Under the pieces are notes generated by a model. The model saw only the letters and a program-made list of their open reading frames with translations, was not told where the DNA came from and did no database searches. DNA of 64,000 nt from Patella vulgata (taxonomy: Eukaryota; Mollusca; Gastropoda; Patellidae), in assembly GCF_932274485.2 (NCBI RefSeq), contig NC_065883.2, positions 73,553,839 to 73,617,838 of the forward strand, written 5' to 3'. Made by a program: the position numbers and the translations under genes. Positions 20,504 to 30,494 of this stretch are shown here, piece by piece (position 1 is the first letter of the stretch; each line of letters starts with the position of its first letter).

Positions 20504-21046
20504 TCTTCAGGTTTTATTTTATTATATGGGTGCTGCCATTAAGGGATTTTTGAAATCCAACAAAAGATATGTGCGAGACAGAGAGAGAGACAGAGGTTAA
20601 CGGTCATTTCTTTTATTTTATGGGGGGTTGGATGGTCGAATGGTTAGCGCGGGCGCACTGTTTCATACGGTCTGTCATTGATTCAACTGGCGTAGTTTCG
20701 AATCCCCGGTTGTACGTGACAAGGAGTAGGGTCGCCTGTCCAACCTCGTGGGTTTTCTCCGGGTCCTCCGGTTTCCTCCTCCAACTGCTAAAGACCCCTA
20801 CGCGCAAGCGAATTATTGAAATAAAATTAAACCATATGTTAGTCCCGGGGTGATCTAGTTTGTGTCGAGTGGACGTTAAACCCCATTTCTCTTTCTCTCT
20901 CGCGCAACAAAATATTCTGATATCTCCAGCGTACACCAATTTGACCAGTTTTTATTTTATTATATGGGTGGTGCCATGAAGGGATTTTTGAAATCTAACA
21001 AAATCTAACAGAGAGAGACAGAGGTCAACGGTCATTTTTTTTATTT
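20488..21046 (+). repeat. 138-bp direct duplication around a SINE-A
   Basis: CAACAAAATATTCTGATGTC to GGTCATTTCTTTTATTTTA is repeated at 20908-21046 with few changes. SINE-A lies between the copies. Confidence 0.8.
20622..20905 (+). mobile_element. SINE-A, full length
   Basis: Head GGGGGGTTGGATGGTCGAAT, box B-like GTTTCGAATCCCCGG, complete core and CT tail. Confidence 0.9.
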
Positions 21047-21048
21047 AT

Positions 21049-21175
21049 TACAAGAATTCGTTAGCAATGGGAAGAACAGGAGGACCCGGGGAAAACCAAC
21101 GAACTCAGACAAGCGACCCTATACTCACGTACAAGTGTAGGATTGAAACCACACCACTTAAACCCAATACCATAC
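21049..21175 (-). mobile_element. SINE-A fragment, diverged
   Basis: ACAAGAATTCGTTAGCAATG, AGGAGGACCCGGGGAAAACC, TACAAGTGTAGGATTGAAAC. Confidence 0.7.
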
Positions 21176-21189
21176 CCTGTGATTTAAAG

Positions 21190-21356
21190 CGCAAGGAACA
21201 GCGTCTAGTCGTTCGGATGGTATGAAAAACTGAGGTTCAGTTGGCGTGCACGAAACAGAAACCCTGGTAGTTGAACGTTCGAGAAGAGTAGGAGGGAATT
21301 TCCCTCATACTCATAACACACTGGATGATTTAACCCCATCTTCGTTAGCCCAGCTG
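21190..21356 (+). mobile_element. SINE-B 3' fragment
   Basis: GTCTAGTCGTTCGGATGG to TTCGTTAGCCCAGCTGG. It is followed at once by a SINE-B head, a tail-to-head join. Confidence 0.8.
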
Positions 21357-21612
21357 GGGAGCCACGATGGCTCAGTGAGTAAAACGTTTGGCTCGCTAAC
21401 CTGGAGGTCTCGAGTTCGATCCCCCTGCGTTGGCCGAGAAAGTTCATCGGTATTTTCTGGCGTGATTCTTCTTTGTCAGTGGTGCCAGTGGCCTGGCAAT
21501 AGACAACGTATAGTCTTTCGGATGGTACAAAAAATCGAGCTCCTTGTACAAATTGGCGTGCACGTAAAACATCTCTTGGCAGTTGTAATTCGATATAAGT
21601 GTAGGCCGTACG
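21357..21612 (+). mobile_element. SINE-B 5' two thirds
   Basis: GGAGCCACGATGGCTCAGTG head and box B-like GAGTTCGATCCCCC; ends at GATATAAGTGTAGGCCGTA. Confidence 0.85.
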
Positions 21613-21745
21613 CCAATGTGTACATGGGACGTGTTTTTCGTCCCATCCGAACGACTATCTCTTCCACGCCAGGCCGTGTGTCCTGCACGACTGACAAGAG
21701 GGAACCATGGCGCAAAATCCAGGTGAACCTTCGCGGCCAACGCCG
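21613..21745 (-). mobile_element. SINE-B fragment, inverted against the previous one
   Basis: ACGCCAATGTGTACATGGGA to CGCGGCCAACGCCGGA; forms an inverted pair with the 21357 copy. Confidence 0.8.
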
Positions 21746-21894
21746 GACTTCCTGGTTATCAGAGATGAACTAGTATCGTGTATAATTAACTAATATACAA
21801 TACATTCTGACACACAAACATCTTTTACTCATGAACACAGTAATATAATATACATATATCTTAGGTATTCATGGTAATTATTCTGAGTGAGAGA

Positions 21895-21913
21895 GATGGG
21901 GCGGGGGAGAGAA

Positions 21914-21946
<33 letters not shown>

Positions 21947-22395
21947 GGGGGGGGTAACTTAGCAGTGGGATGAAACCAGGGGACCCTGAGAAAACCCACG
22001 CTACTCCTTGTCAAGTGCAAGCGGGGGGGGGGGGGCATTTTCAATAGAAGGCTTGATCTCGCTTTCACTATGTACTCGCAGTCGTTGCTTAGGAACATGG
22101 GGGCGAGGGTGTTAACGTCCGCTCGACACAAACTAGTTAATTTCGGGACTAACATATGGTTGGAGGTCTGTCATGCGTCAAGTGGCGTGGTTTTGATTCC
22201 CCGCTTGTATACGTGAAAAAGAAGGGGCGCCTGTCCAACCTCGTGGGTTTTCTCCGGGCCTCTGGTTTCCTCCCATAGCCAAAGACCCCTACGCGCCAGC
22301 GAACTATTAAAATAAAATCGAACCATGTGTTAGCCCTGAAATGACCTAGTTTGTGTCGAGTGGGCGTTTAACTCTATTAGGCCTACTCTCTCTCT
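21895..22395. mobile_element. Rearranged SINE-A pieces in both orientations
   Basis: 21895-22020 (minus): GA/G tract, AGCAGTGGGATGAAACCAGG. 22109-22158 (minus): GTTAACGTCCGCTCGACACA. 22160-22395 (plus): GGAGGTCTGTCATG to GTGTCGAGTGGGCGTTTAAC. The last two share inverted 3' ends. Confidence 0.75.
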
Positions 22396-22920
22396 CACCA
22401 AGTGCATAGAAACCGTTCCTGGTTGGAAAAGGTGAAAAAGATAATAAATTGCAGCTGTTTTTAATGCACGCGATTTCCTACATGGAGACCAAAGCTTGAT
22501 GTGTGACCTGTCAAAGGCACAGTTGCATCCCCATCAAACGAATAATTGCTATGTTTTTCATTTTTATTCCTTTCCGTAGGCTGTAATATCACACACGAGT
22601 AGGAATGACATTAACTATTTTTAGTTTTTTTTATGACCAATGTAAAGCGAGTACTTTAGGTTCGATTATAAGGAAATTAAAGAGCGGCATTTGGTAAGAT
22701 TAGATAAAGAGCTGACAGTTATCGCTATAACAGTCAAAAATAGATAAAAATTTTGTCAAATGACTTCGCTCTGAGCCTAGATATCGGCGATACAATTATA
22801 GTCTAGCCTCGATCACCATTACTACCGTTGTTACGATAAGAAACAAAGTCTCGATTATCCATTTTTACGGTAACCGTATCGACCACAAAGCTTATTTACA
22901 TCTACTTATATCGCAGCCAT

Positions 22921-23091
22921 TTGTCCAACTTCGTGGGTTTTCTCCGGGTCCTCCGGTTTCCTACCACTGTTAAATACCCCTACGCACAAGCGAATGATTG
23001 AAATAAACTTGAACCATATGTGAGTCCCGAAATTACCTAGTTTGTGTGGAGTGGACGTTAACACCCCCCCCCCCCACTTTCTCTCTCCCTC
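22921..23091 (+). mobile_element. SINE-A, 5'-truncated, with 10-bp target duplication
   Basis: TCGCAGCCAT occurs at 22911-22920 and 23092-23101. The copy starts at TTGTCCAACTTCGTGGG, lacking the whole tRNA-like head, and has a C12 run in its 3' end. Confidence 0.9.
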
Positions 23092-23137
23092 TCGCAGCCA
23101 TCTGATGGCATCGAGAGTTGATTATGGTCTGGTTACG

Positions 23138-23490
23138 TTAAAGGCTCAATACCACTCTTGTTGTAACTGAATAACATGTCCCAATCTTTATTCTGGTCAA
23201 CTAATTGTATTTTTTTACAATATTTCAATTAATTGATGATACAGATTTCATCTTAACACACCTTACTTAAAAATTTGAAAAATTCAACATAATGGTTTGA
23301 AACGTCTAACGTAAACCTTTTCAATTTAAACTTCGATTTAAAAATATTTTCGAACCCTCTGGACAAGTAAAATAGGATGTAATGGATAATTTACACATCA
23401 GGGAGGACACTTAAACATCTAGTACTTAGATGAAGATATTATTTATTTTCTGGAGCTTTCAAGCCAGCAAGAGTGTTATTGTCCCTTTAA
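23138..23490 (+). mobile_element. MITE-E copy 2, inserted in MITE-C
   Basis: The same ends as copy 1 (TTAAAGGCTCAATACCACTC, inverse TTAAAGGGACAATAACACTC), 353 bp, inserted at a TTAA of MITE-C. Confidence 0.9.
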
Positions 23491-23564
23491 TAAATAACAT
23501 TTCAAGCCTAAAGAAAGACCTAAAATAGGTAGATTTAACTCTTGCATATTGTATCTTTAATTGA

Positions 23565-23662
23565 ATGAAATGTGGTTTAATGCCTTTATACGTTTTACAT
23601 GCAAGCCAATATGTTGTACACGGGGTCTCGCGGTTTTTCGTCCCATCCGAACTACTTGATGA
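23565..23662 (-). mobile_element. SINE-B fragment
   Basis: GAAATGTGGTTTAATGCC, TTTTACATGCAAGCCAATAT, TTTTTCGTCCCATCCGAACT with internal deletions. Confidence 0.7.
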
Positions 23663-23844
23663 TACAGATATCGTCAATTTCTGAATTGGTATTAAAAAAG
23701 TATTTTTTCGGCTACCTTTTAAACAGTTGAAACTATTATATTTACGGATAGAATAGGCCTGGGCGAAATTTTGAACGGCAAACTAAGAAAATGCGAAAAA
23801 CCACGTGATTCCAATTGAGTATTCACTGGTGTCTACTGATAAGT

Positions 23845-24121
23845 GGGGGGTTGGGTGGCTAAATGGTTAGCGTGCGCGCGCTGTATCATACAGTCTGTCA
23901 TTGAGTCGACTGGCCTGGTTTCGAATCCTCGGTTGTACGTGACAAGGAGTAGGGTCGCCTGTGCAACCTCGTGGGTTTTCTCCGGGTCCTCCGGTTTCCT
24001 CCCACTGCTAGAGACCCCTACGCGCAAGCGAATTATTGAAATAAAATTAAACCATATGTTAGTCCCGAAATGACCTAGTTTGTGTCGAGTGGACGTTAAA
24101 CCCCATTGCTCTCTCTCTCTC
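23845..24121 (+). mobile_element. SINE-A, full length with 11-bp target duplication
   Basis: TACTGATAAGT at 23834-23844 and 24122-24132 flanks a 277-bp copy: GGGGGGTTGGGTGGCTAAAT head, GGTTTCGAATCCTCGG box B-like, GGACGTTAAACCCCATTGC, CT tail. This is the reference copy for the family ends. Confidence 0.95.
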
Positions 24122-24132
24122 TACTGATAAGT

Positions 24133-24850
24133 TCATAGCTGTGTCTTTCTTTATTTAATATGGAGTCATTCTATGTGTCTATGACTAGTCTCTGTCTACG
24201 GTTGTATTCCGTTTAACTTACCATGTTTTTATTTTGCAAAATTAAAATATTTTTCATGTATATATTTAGCCAGGTGTGCCGATAATTTTTTATGTGTTCC
24301 AAGGTGTGCCGTTAGCAAAAAAAAAAAAAAGGTTTAGAACCACAAATTTATCCCATACCCGTCTTAACTAGCCTTTTTGGTGTAGACAGTCATGTAGGCC
24401 CTCATTTCATTTCATTTCATTTAATTTACCACATGATATAATAATTTGTATTCGTAGTCAAACATGACTTACGCCCAATTGAAAAGATGTTTATTTCAAG
24501 ACATGGGTTTAACAATAAAATCTCCACACAGCTATACGTCTCATATTTGTGGCGTAAAATAAGATGTAAACAAGAAACGAATTCGTGTGAAAAGTTTCAT
24601 AATTCGCGATATTATCTTGATGCCGAATAGAACAAACAAAAGAAAGTCTATAAAAATAGGTAAATAAACTAAACCGAGACCGTTGCTATTATTTCAGAAT
24701 ACAAAAGCCTGAAAACACTTTCTACCTACATTTTTAGGCCCATTATTATTATTTTTATGTAGGTAGGTAGGCTTATGGTCTGATAATAACCCCAAAACAA
24801 ATGAAAGATAATTAGATGGATATTAACTCATAGTAAATAACTAGTCATCC
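24133..24850. other. About 700 bp upstream of the secreted-protein gene; no gene seen
   Basis: It holds a poly-A run (24318) and a SINE-B tail remnant (CCCGTCTTAACTAGCC, CCTCATTTCATTTCATTTC, 24347-24424). Confidence 0.5.
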
Positions 24851-25040
24851 ACGTCATGCAACGTCGATAAAACTTGCCAACATTGCTCGTTTTGTTCGTT
24901 TAAATACAGCTATATACAGCCCACAACTGAAAAGGATTTATGACGAACGAAGAAGCCACGATAGCAGACGAACTTTCAGCTAAAATCGTTCAGAGCGACA
25001 TCTAACGGTACACAGGGCAATCAGCGGTCGCCTGCTGAAA
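24851..25040 (+). promoter_or_regulatory. Likely promoter/5' UTR of the secreted-protein gene
   Basis: CACGTCATGCAACGTCG (CRE-like half sites) at 24850 and TTTAAATACAGCTATATACA (TATA-like) at 24900 lie 120-190 bp before the start codon, with no repeat in between. The start site is not known; this is placement by position and motif only. Confidence 0.35.
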
Positions 25041-25221
25041 ATGGCGGCGACCAAAGTTCTGCTATTTCTGTCTTTGTTTATGCTGCCGCTTTTACAATGT
25101 GAAAATAGTAACTCACCCCTAAAAAGGGTGATTTATTCTCTGGAGACATTAATAGGTTTTTACCGAGAGAATTACAGGGATTTAAATTTGGATGGACTTT
25201 TTGGCCTGCGAGCCCTAGAAG
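25041..25221 (+). CDS. First coding exon of a secreted protein, possibly C16orf89/DUF4735-like
   Basis: ATG in strong context (GAAAATGGC) opens 60 codons plus one base, ending at a G|GTGAGT donor. Residues 1-20 (MAATKVLLFLSLFMLPLLQC) are a typical signal peptide: lysine, hydrophobic core, small residue/Cys cleavage region. The mature start ENSNSPLKRVIYSLETLIGF is followed by a short helix and DLNLDGLFGLRALEG. The spacing of an amphipathic helix, an [N/D]-x-DG motif and G-x-R matches what I recall of the N-terminus of C16orf89 proteins (secreted, DUF4735), whose function is unknown. The exon is repeat-free, unlike its surroundings, and the donor is canonical. No downstream exon was identified, so the gene is partial here. 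Confidence 0.6.
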
Positions 25222-26394
25222 GTGAGTGAATTGCTTAAGATGTTGGGTTATGATGGGTTATACTCATAATGCACGAGAAGCGTAAAGCTGTTGCTGTGTT
25301 GCTAGTATAAATTTACACCCAAAAGCAATTTGGCAACCCATTCTAAATGGCAGTCGATCACAGAGGTTGCTTTTAACGCATAAATTGAGACATGGAGTGT
25401 CTAGATTTTAACTGTTATACGTACGCAATCGCCTTCGTTATTCACGTGCAGTAACAAGATCGAAAGGGAGAGAATCTTTCCAGACCCAAATAATTTTGGA
25501 GTTAGGATTTGGTATCTGATTTATATATATGTAAACAAATGTCAACATTGTTGTGGTTCTGTACTTGATATTAACATTGACCCGTGTTATACTGTTAGTG
25601 TGTTTTCTGTTGGTTACAGTCTAGTAACGTTAGTAACTGTGATATATCTAATATACCACAGTTGTATATGGTGCAGGAATATATAGAGGATATTTGTCGT
25701 TTTAGAGTGAATAACATATTTTATTTCATCGAGAAGCGAGAAGACTTATATTTTCACGAATGCATAGCATGAGTGAAAATATAAACGTTTTCTTGCTTAG
25801 AGATGAAATAAAATATGTTATTCACGACAAAACGACAAATGTTCTATTTATTTTATGATTTTACAATCATTTTAGGTAAAAACAACTAGCCAGTGGAATA
25901 ACACTTTTATTTCACTGATAAAACGCGGTATTCTACGACTGATCATAAAATAAACATTTATACAAACTGAATATACAATACAATGTCATTGGTTTCAAAT
26001 ATCATACACCATGCTATCATACACCATGCATCCAAATGTAATTAATTGTTAGCTGAATTAGGGCTTTATCGGGTGGAAGGGTATTTTTTAAGGGAGAGGT
26101 GGGGGCGAGAGGCACTAGTCCCCTTGAAAAAATGTTGAAATTTGGATCCATTAAGTTAACTCCAATGAATTTAATACCAATATTGTGAGGATCATCTTGA
26201 CACTGTCAGTGACCCCCCCCCCCCCCCCCCGACTCTTAAAACCTTTAGCCAAATCAAAATTTTATTAGCCAATTCAGAAACTTGTAGCCAAATATTATAT
26301 TTCTATTCATGTGTTTGTTAATTAAAAATACATATTTAATATGTACTTATTTAATGCACAAGAGTTTATTTTATTCCTTGAACTGTCCGAAAGT
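25222..26394 (+). other. First intron of the secreted-protein gene (start)
   Basis: Begins GTGAGTGAATTG. Apart from the hairpin at 25692-25841 and an 18-nt C tract (26213-26230) no repeat family is recognised. Confidence 0.5.
25692..25841. mobile_element. 150-bp foldback in the intron
   Basis: ATTTGTCGTTTT, GTGAATAACATATTTTATTT and TATATTTTCAC pair with GTGAAAATATA, AAATAAAATATGTTATTCAC and AAAACGACAAAT across a short centre. Confidence 0.75.
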
Positions 26395-26690
26395 TCTCAT
26401 TTGCGTGATCCTGTGTTCGATCAGGTTTTGGGGTGAGAAAGTTTACCAGCATGGTTCCACCTTGTCAGTGGTGCACGACGAAGTGTCCAGCAAGGGACAA
26501 TGTGTAGTCATTTGGATGGGACAAACAAAAAGGTCCTGTGTACACATAGATGTGTCCGTAATAGATCCCTTCACAGTTGGAATTTGAAATTAGAGTAGGG
26601 CCGCCCAGGGCGTAGCACTCTGCAAGGCATATGCTCGTCTTTATTTGCCCGGTTATTGCAGATAAATAGGGCATTAAACCCTGAATATCG
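26395..26690 (+). mobile_element. SINE-B, diverged and truncated
   Basis: CCTGTGTTCGATCAGGTTTT, CCACCTTGTCAGTGGTGCAC, ATAGATCCCTTCACAGTTGG, GCATTAAACCCTGAA. Confidence 0.75.
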
Positions 26691-26864
26691 GGCTGTTTAC
26701 AATCTAAATTTGATGTGTAACTAACGAACAGTACAAAATATATGTTAGCTGTGTATACAATGTACGCAAAGGTAAGTCTGGACTGAAGACCCCTGTCACA
26801 GAAAGTAGTAATAGTAGTAGTATAACCTAGAAACCGGAAGCAGTAGTCTAACACCACCAAGCCT

Positions 26865-26985
26865 ATATAACTCCCTGGCCCGAGCTACCCCTATTCACCA
26901 AATTTCAGCCCTGGGACAGCCCTAGTGTAGCCATCAACCCTGAACAGACAGACAGACAGACAGACAAACAAACAACCACCAGTCA
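26865..26985 (+). mobile_element. Possible retroelement 3' end with (CAGA)n tail
   Basis: CACCAAATTTCAGCCCTGGG, CATCAACCCTGAACAGACAG, (ACAG)n then (AAAC)n. The layout resembles LINE 3' ends but no coding sequence supports it. Confidence 0.4.
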
Positions 26986-26993
26986 CAAATATT

Positions 26994-27225
26994 GAAATGA
27001 AATGAAATGGGGTTTAATGTCCTACTATTCTGCTCCCACTGATCTACTGAACCCGGGTATACAGTGTGATATGAGGGAAATTTTGCCCGGACAGCGGCAC
27101 TACGGCCTACTCTTATATCGAATTAAGGACCTCAGTTTTTCGTACCATCCAAACATCTAGACAGCTGTTCTTGTCAGGCCCTCTGTCCTGCATCACTGAC
27201 AAGGGGAAACCACGCGGGAAAATCA
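26994..27225 (-). mobile_element. SINE-B with internal deletion, head missing
   Basis: GAAATGAAATGGGGTTTAAT; TTATATCGAATT joins directly AAGGACCTCAG, missing the ACGTAAAAGATC block; ends AACCACGCGGGAAAATC. Confidence 0.85.
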
Positions 27226-27232
27226 CAAATAG

Positions 27233-27690
27233 ATAAGAAATGTGATGCATGATTTGTACTGGACAAAGTATAGACAAAGTACAAAGTGACAATAGGTAAC
27301 AGATGGATTTAATGTTTCACACAAATAAAATTATACAATAGATAAGAAGTGTGGTGCATGATTAGTACTGGACAAAGAAAAGATGAAGTACAAAGTGAGA
27401 ATATGTAACAGATGGATTTACTGTTTCACACAAGTAAAAGTATACAACACTTGATAACAAAGATATTAATTATATATTCAATTAAATTATCAACATGAAT
27501 ATCTATATATTAGTGTGGTATACACATAAGTTGTGAAAATAATTAAATATCTGAAAAATGCCTAATTGAGATTGGCACCTATAAAAAGGATCTGTTTTAG
27601 TGTAAATCAAGCTGTGGACAAAATCAGTTAGTGTCTGATAAATGGCTGATTGGGATTGACACCTGATAAAGTGAGTCACTCAGATCTGAA
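27233..27690 (+). repeat. Tandem repeat N, left part
   Basis: About 112-bp unit (TGATGCATGATTTGTACTGG, AAGTACAAAGTGACAATA, GGATTTAATGTTTCACACAA) twice. A shorter unit follows twice at 27550-27690 (TCTGTTTTAGTGTAAATCAA, GCTGTGGACAAAATCAG, TGATTGGGATTGACACCT). Confidence 0.8.
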
Positions 27691-28086
27691 TTAAACATAC
27701 ATTATACAAGAGTTAAATCTGCCTATTGCAGGTCTTTCTTTGGGCCTGAAATGTTTTCTAAATTATTAATTAGACATTAATTAACCTATCCAGACCATAA
27801 TCAACTCTCGATGTCATCGCTAGCCTGCGATATTTACTGGATTAGGATCCGATCTGTTTCTCAATGCTCATTCATGATTAAATAAAAAAATGTTTTTTAT
27901 CGTACTTACTACTGACTTTAGTAATGATGATAGAGGCTGGGTCCAAAATTCAATCACTAAATTCTCGGTTCAGAGTTGATCAATTTGACTGAAATTTTGA
28001 GCAAATTCCCCTTTACATTATCTAGTTTCTAACTATTGTAGTAAGAACTACCAGCTCTTTATCTCATCTCACATAATCAGTCGTTA
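27691..28086 (-). mobile_element. MITE-C copy 6
   Basis: TTAAACATACATTATACAAG to CACATAATCAGTCGTTAA; the right TIR is degraded. It interrupts repeat N. Confidence 0.8.
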
Positions 28087-28092
28087 ATCAAG

Positions 28093-28395
28093 AAATTGAA
28101 AAAATCGCTCCCCTAAAAAAACTCTCCCAGTTTCGATAAGAAGAATGACTTAGAAATGAAGGAGAGTGATCTGATATTAAGGAGAGTGATTAGTTGTGTG
28201 TATGGGAAATGGTTCTGAAGATCAATAACTGCATGTTAGGGTGGTGATTGCTGGTTTCATAAATGATAATACCCCCCCCCCCCCCCAATGACTTTGTAAA
28301 GGAGAGCGATTTTCAATTTTAAGGGGAGGGAGAAAAACCTCCCCACGATTGACATTCAGGTGAGTGGCAGGTGCTCGCCTTAAAAAACAATGACT
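28093..28395 (+). repeat. Repeat K, copy 1
   Basis: CTCCCCTAAAAAAACTCTCC, GGAGAGTGATTAGTTGTGTG, C16 run, AACCTCCCCACG. A second copy lies at 29693-30008. Confidence 0.8.
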
Positions 28396-28430
28396 GCATA
28401 ATGTATCTTTAAATGTTTAATTAGATTATC

Positions 28431-28796
28431 TTAAAGTTGCAATTTCATATTTTTACGTTATATTTTTAAAATTTATTAAAATAAAGCCTTAAAATAGATG
28501 GTGGTCCTACCTTGTTAAAGAATAATCCTATTAATCCTATAATTCACTATTGCCAGTTGAGAAATTGGCAAAAAAATATCATTTTCCTCTTCAAATTCAA
28601 ACGTTTGAAGACCGCTACTCCATGGTTGAGAATAGAAAACAAGGGAGGTAATTGTGTTATTATTTCCGGTGTAAATGAGTTTTAAATGTGAGAATGACAC
28701 CTATGATCGTGAGTTGACAACCTACATGTATTGAGCAAAAGACATAGAAATAATTATGTTTTGACTTTCTTAGAAAATATGAAATTGTAACTTTAA
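28431..28796 (+). mobile_element. MITE-H copy 1
   Basis: Ends TTAAAGTTGCAATTTCATAT and AAAATATGAAATTGTAACTTTAA (inverse TTAAAGTTACAATTTCATAT) give over 20-bp TIRs and TTAA edges, 366 bp. Confidence 0.9.
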
Positions 28797-28809
28797 TTAC
28801 ATGTACATG

Positions 28810-29080
28810 TACTAATGTTTAATTAGATTATCAATATGGATCTATTTTAGTGTAGATAAAGGTGTGAACAAAATTAGATACAGGTATTATCTGAAAAATG
28901 CCTGATTAGAATTGACACCGAAGTCTGTCACCCAAAATACAGATTTGAATTAAATGTTAAAATAAGTTATCAATAACTGAATAATTTAGTGTGGATTGAG
29001 CTGGGAAAAAAATGAAATATTATCTGAGAAATGTACGATTTGGTTTGGCACCTCTGGTAAAAGTGGATCTTAATTACATA
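28810..29080 (+). repeat. Tandem repeat N, right part
   Basis: Two further units (GGATCTATTTTAGTGTAGAT, TTATCTGAAAAATGCCTGAT, ATTGACACC). Repeat N is thus split by MITE-C6, K1 and MITE-H1. Confidence 0.75.
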
Positions 29081-29091
29081 ATCAACACAAG

Positions 29092-29292
29092 TACAGAGAG
29101 AGAGAGAAATGGGGTTTAACGTCCACTCGACACAAACTAGGTCATTTCGGGACTAACGTACAACCGGGGAATCGAAGCCACGTCGGTCTTCTGGACAGAG
29201 CAAACCTGGTTGAAATAAAATTGAACCATATGTTAGTCACGAAATGACCTAGTTTGTGTCAAGTGGACGTTAAATCACATCTCTCTCTCCTT
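29092..29292. mobile_element. Inverted SINE-A composite
   Basis: Minus-strand 3' end and part of the head (29092-29185), then plus-strand 3' end (29208-29292). Both ends carry GA/CT tracts, forming a palindrome-like unit. Confidence 0.8.
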
Positions 29293-29692
29293 CCCCTCAA
29301 TAAACAAGTTTGTATGGAATTGGACATTAAACCCCATTTCACTCTCTATGAATCCAAACAACAACAACAATATGTCCTGCACATATTTTCTATCATTAAC
29401 ATGTACCCAATGACTTGTCTGACATCACTGACATTACTTTTCATATTTCACATTTTCCCTCGCATGTTATGGTGTAGTATTGGTATTTTGTGCCAAGTCT
29501 ATGACATTTAGTTTAATGTTCATGTAGTGCATATGATTAGTAACCTACAAATGTAGGTGTCAATCACATCGTCAGACGAAAACAAAATCATGTCATTCAC
29601 ATTAACCATATAGGACCCGGACCCCCCACCACCAGTCGTTGTTGTTTGTATGTAAGAGGAGAGCCGAAAAAAGCTCGCCTTTATTTGCAAAT
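29293..29692. other. No gene recognised
   Basis: It includes a second GGACATTAAACCCCATTTCA SINE tail remnant (29319-29345); otherwise unassigned. Confidence 0.5.
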
Positions 29693-30008
29693 TAAAAAAA
29701 TTGCTCCTCTAAAAAAGCTCTCCCAGTTTCGGTAAGAAGAATGATTTAGAAATTAAGGAGAGTGAATTGATATTAAGGAGAGTGATTAGTTGTATATGTG
29801 GGAAATTGTTCTGAAGTTCAATAACTGTATGTAAGAGGGTCATTTCTAGTTTCATAAAAGATAATAACCCCCCCCCCCCCCCCCATGACTTTGTAAAGAA
29901 GAGTGATTTTCAGTAGTATAGCTAGGGAGAAAATCCTCCCCACGGTCGAAATTCTGGTGCTCGGCAGGCACTTGAGGGCAATCGCTCACTGTAAAAAAAC
30001 AATGACTG
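29693..30008 (+). repeat. Repeat K, copy 2
   Basis: Colinear with 28093-28395: CTCTCCCAGTTTCGGTAAGA, GGAGAGTGATTAGTTGTATA, C17 run, CTCCCCACGGTCG. Confidence 0.8.
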
Positions 30009-30014
30009 TCACCA

Positions 30015-30205
30015 GAGAGAGAGAGTTGGGGTTTAACATCCACTCGACACAAACTAGGTCATTCTGGACTAAGAAATGGGTTAATTTTATTTCAATAATT
30101 TGCTTGCGTGTAGGGATCTTTAGCAGTGGGAGGAAACCGGAGAACCTGGAGAAAACCCACGAGGTTGGACAGGCGACCCTACTCCTTGTCACGTACAACC
30201 CGGGT
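30015..30205 (-). mobile_element. SINE-A, head missing
   Basis: (GA)n, GGGGTTTAACATCCACTCGA to CTTGTCACGTACAACCCGGG. It joins element J directly. Confidence 0.9.
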
Positions 30206-30212
30206 CATCTTG

Positions 30213-30382
30213 TCCCTATGAAGTCCACGATCTGGTACGTGCAGATACGTTCCGATATATTTCGATACTATCAACACGATTGTTACAACTGACCTCAATA
30301 TATGATAAGACCTGATAGGATCACCACGATTAAAACCATGATTTTAATTGTAGCACGAATCATGATAGTCGGAACGTAGCAT
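30213..30382. mobile_element. TIR element J, copy 2, left end missing
   Basis: TCCACGATCTGGTACGTGCA, AATATATGATAAGACCTGAT, ending GTCGGAACGTAGCAT; colinear with 4343-4518. Confidence 0.75.
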
Positions 30383-30494
30383 TAGCAGTTGAAATTTGAA
30401 GAAAACTTGGCTAAAACTGCGGTCTTTTTTTTTTTTCCCACAATTAATAGTAAGAGAGATTCATGTTATTTTTTCTGGAAATATGATACAGCAC

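Larger units (their letters stand above)
22677..23560 (+). mobile_element. MITE-C copy 5, interrupted by SINE-A and MITE-E
   Basis: It starts TTAAAGAGCGGCATTTGGTA and ends TCTTGCATATTGTATCTTTAA. Removing 22921-23101 and 23138-23490 leaves a normal-length copy. Confidence 0.8.

Noticed and set aside
21246-21773. 175-codon open frame
   Set aside because: Composed of SINE-B pieces in both orientations.
26465-26860. 131-codon open frame on the minus strand
   Set aside because: Half of it is SINE-B antisense (TLISNSNCEGIYYGH is a standard SINE-B translation).
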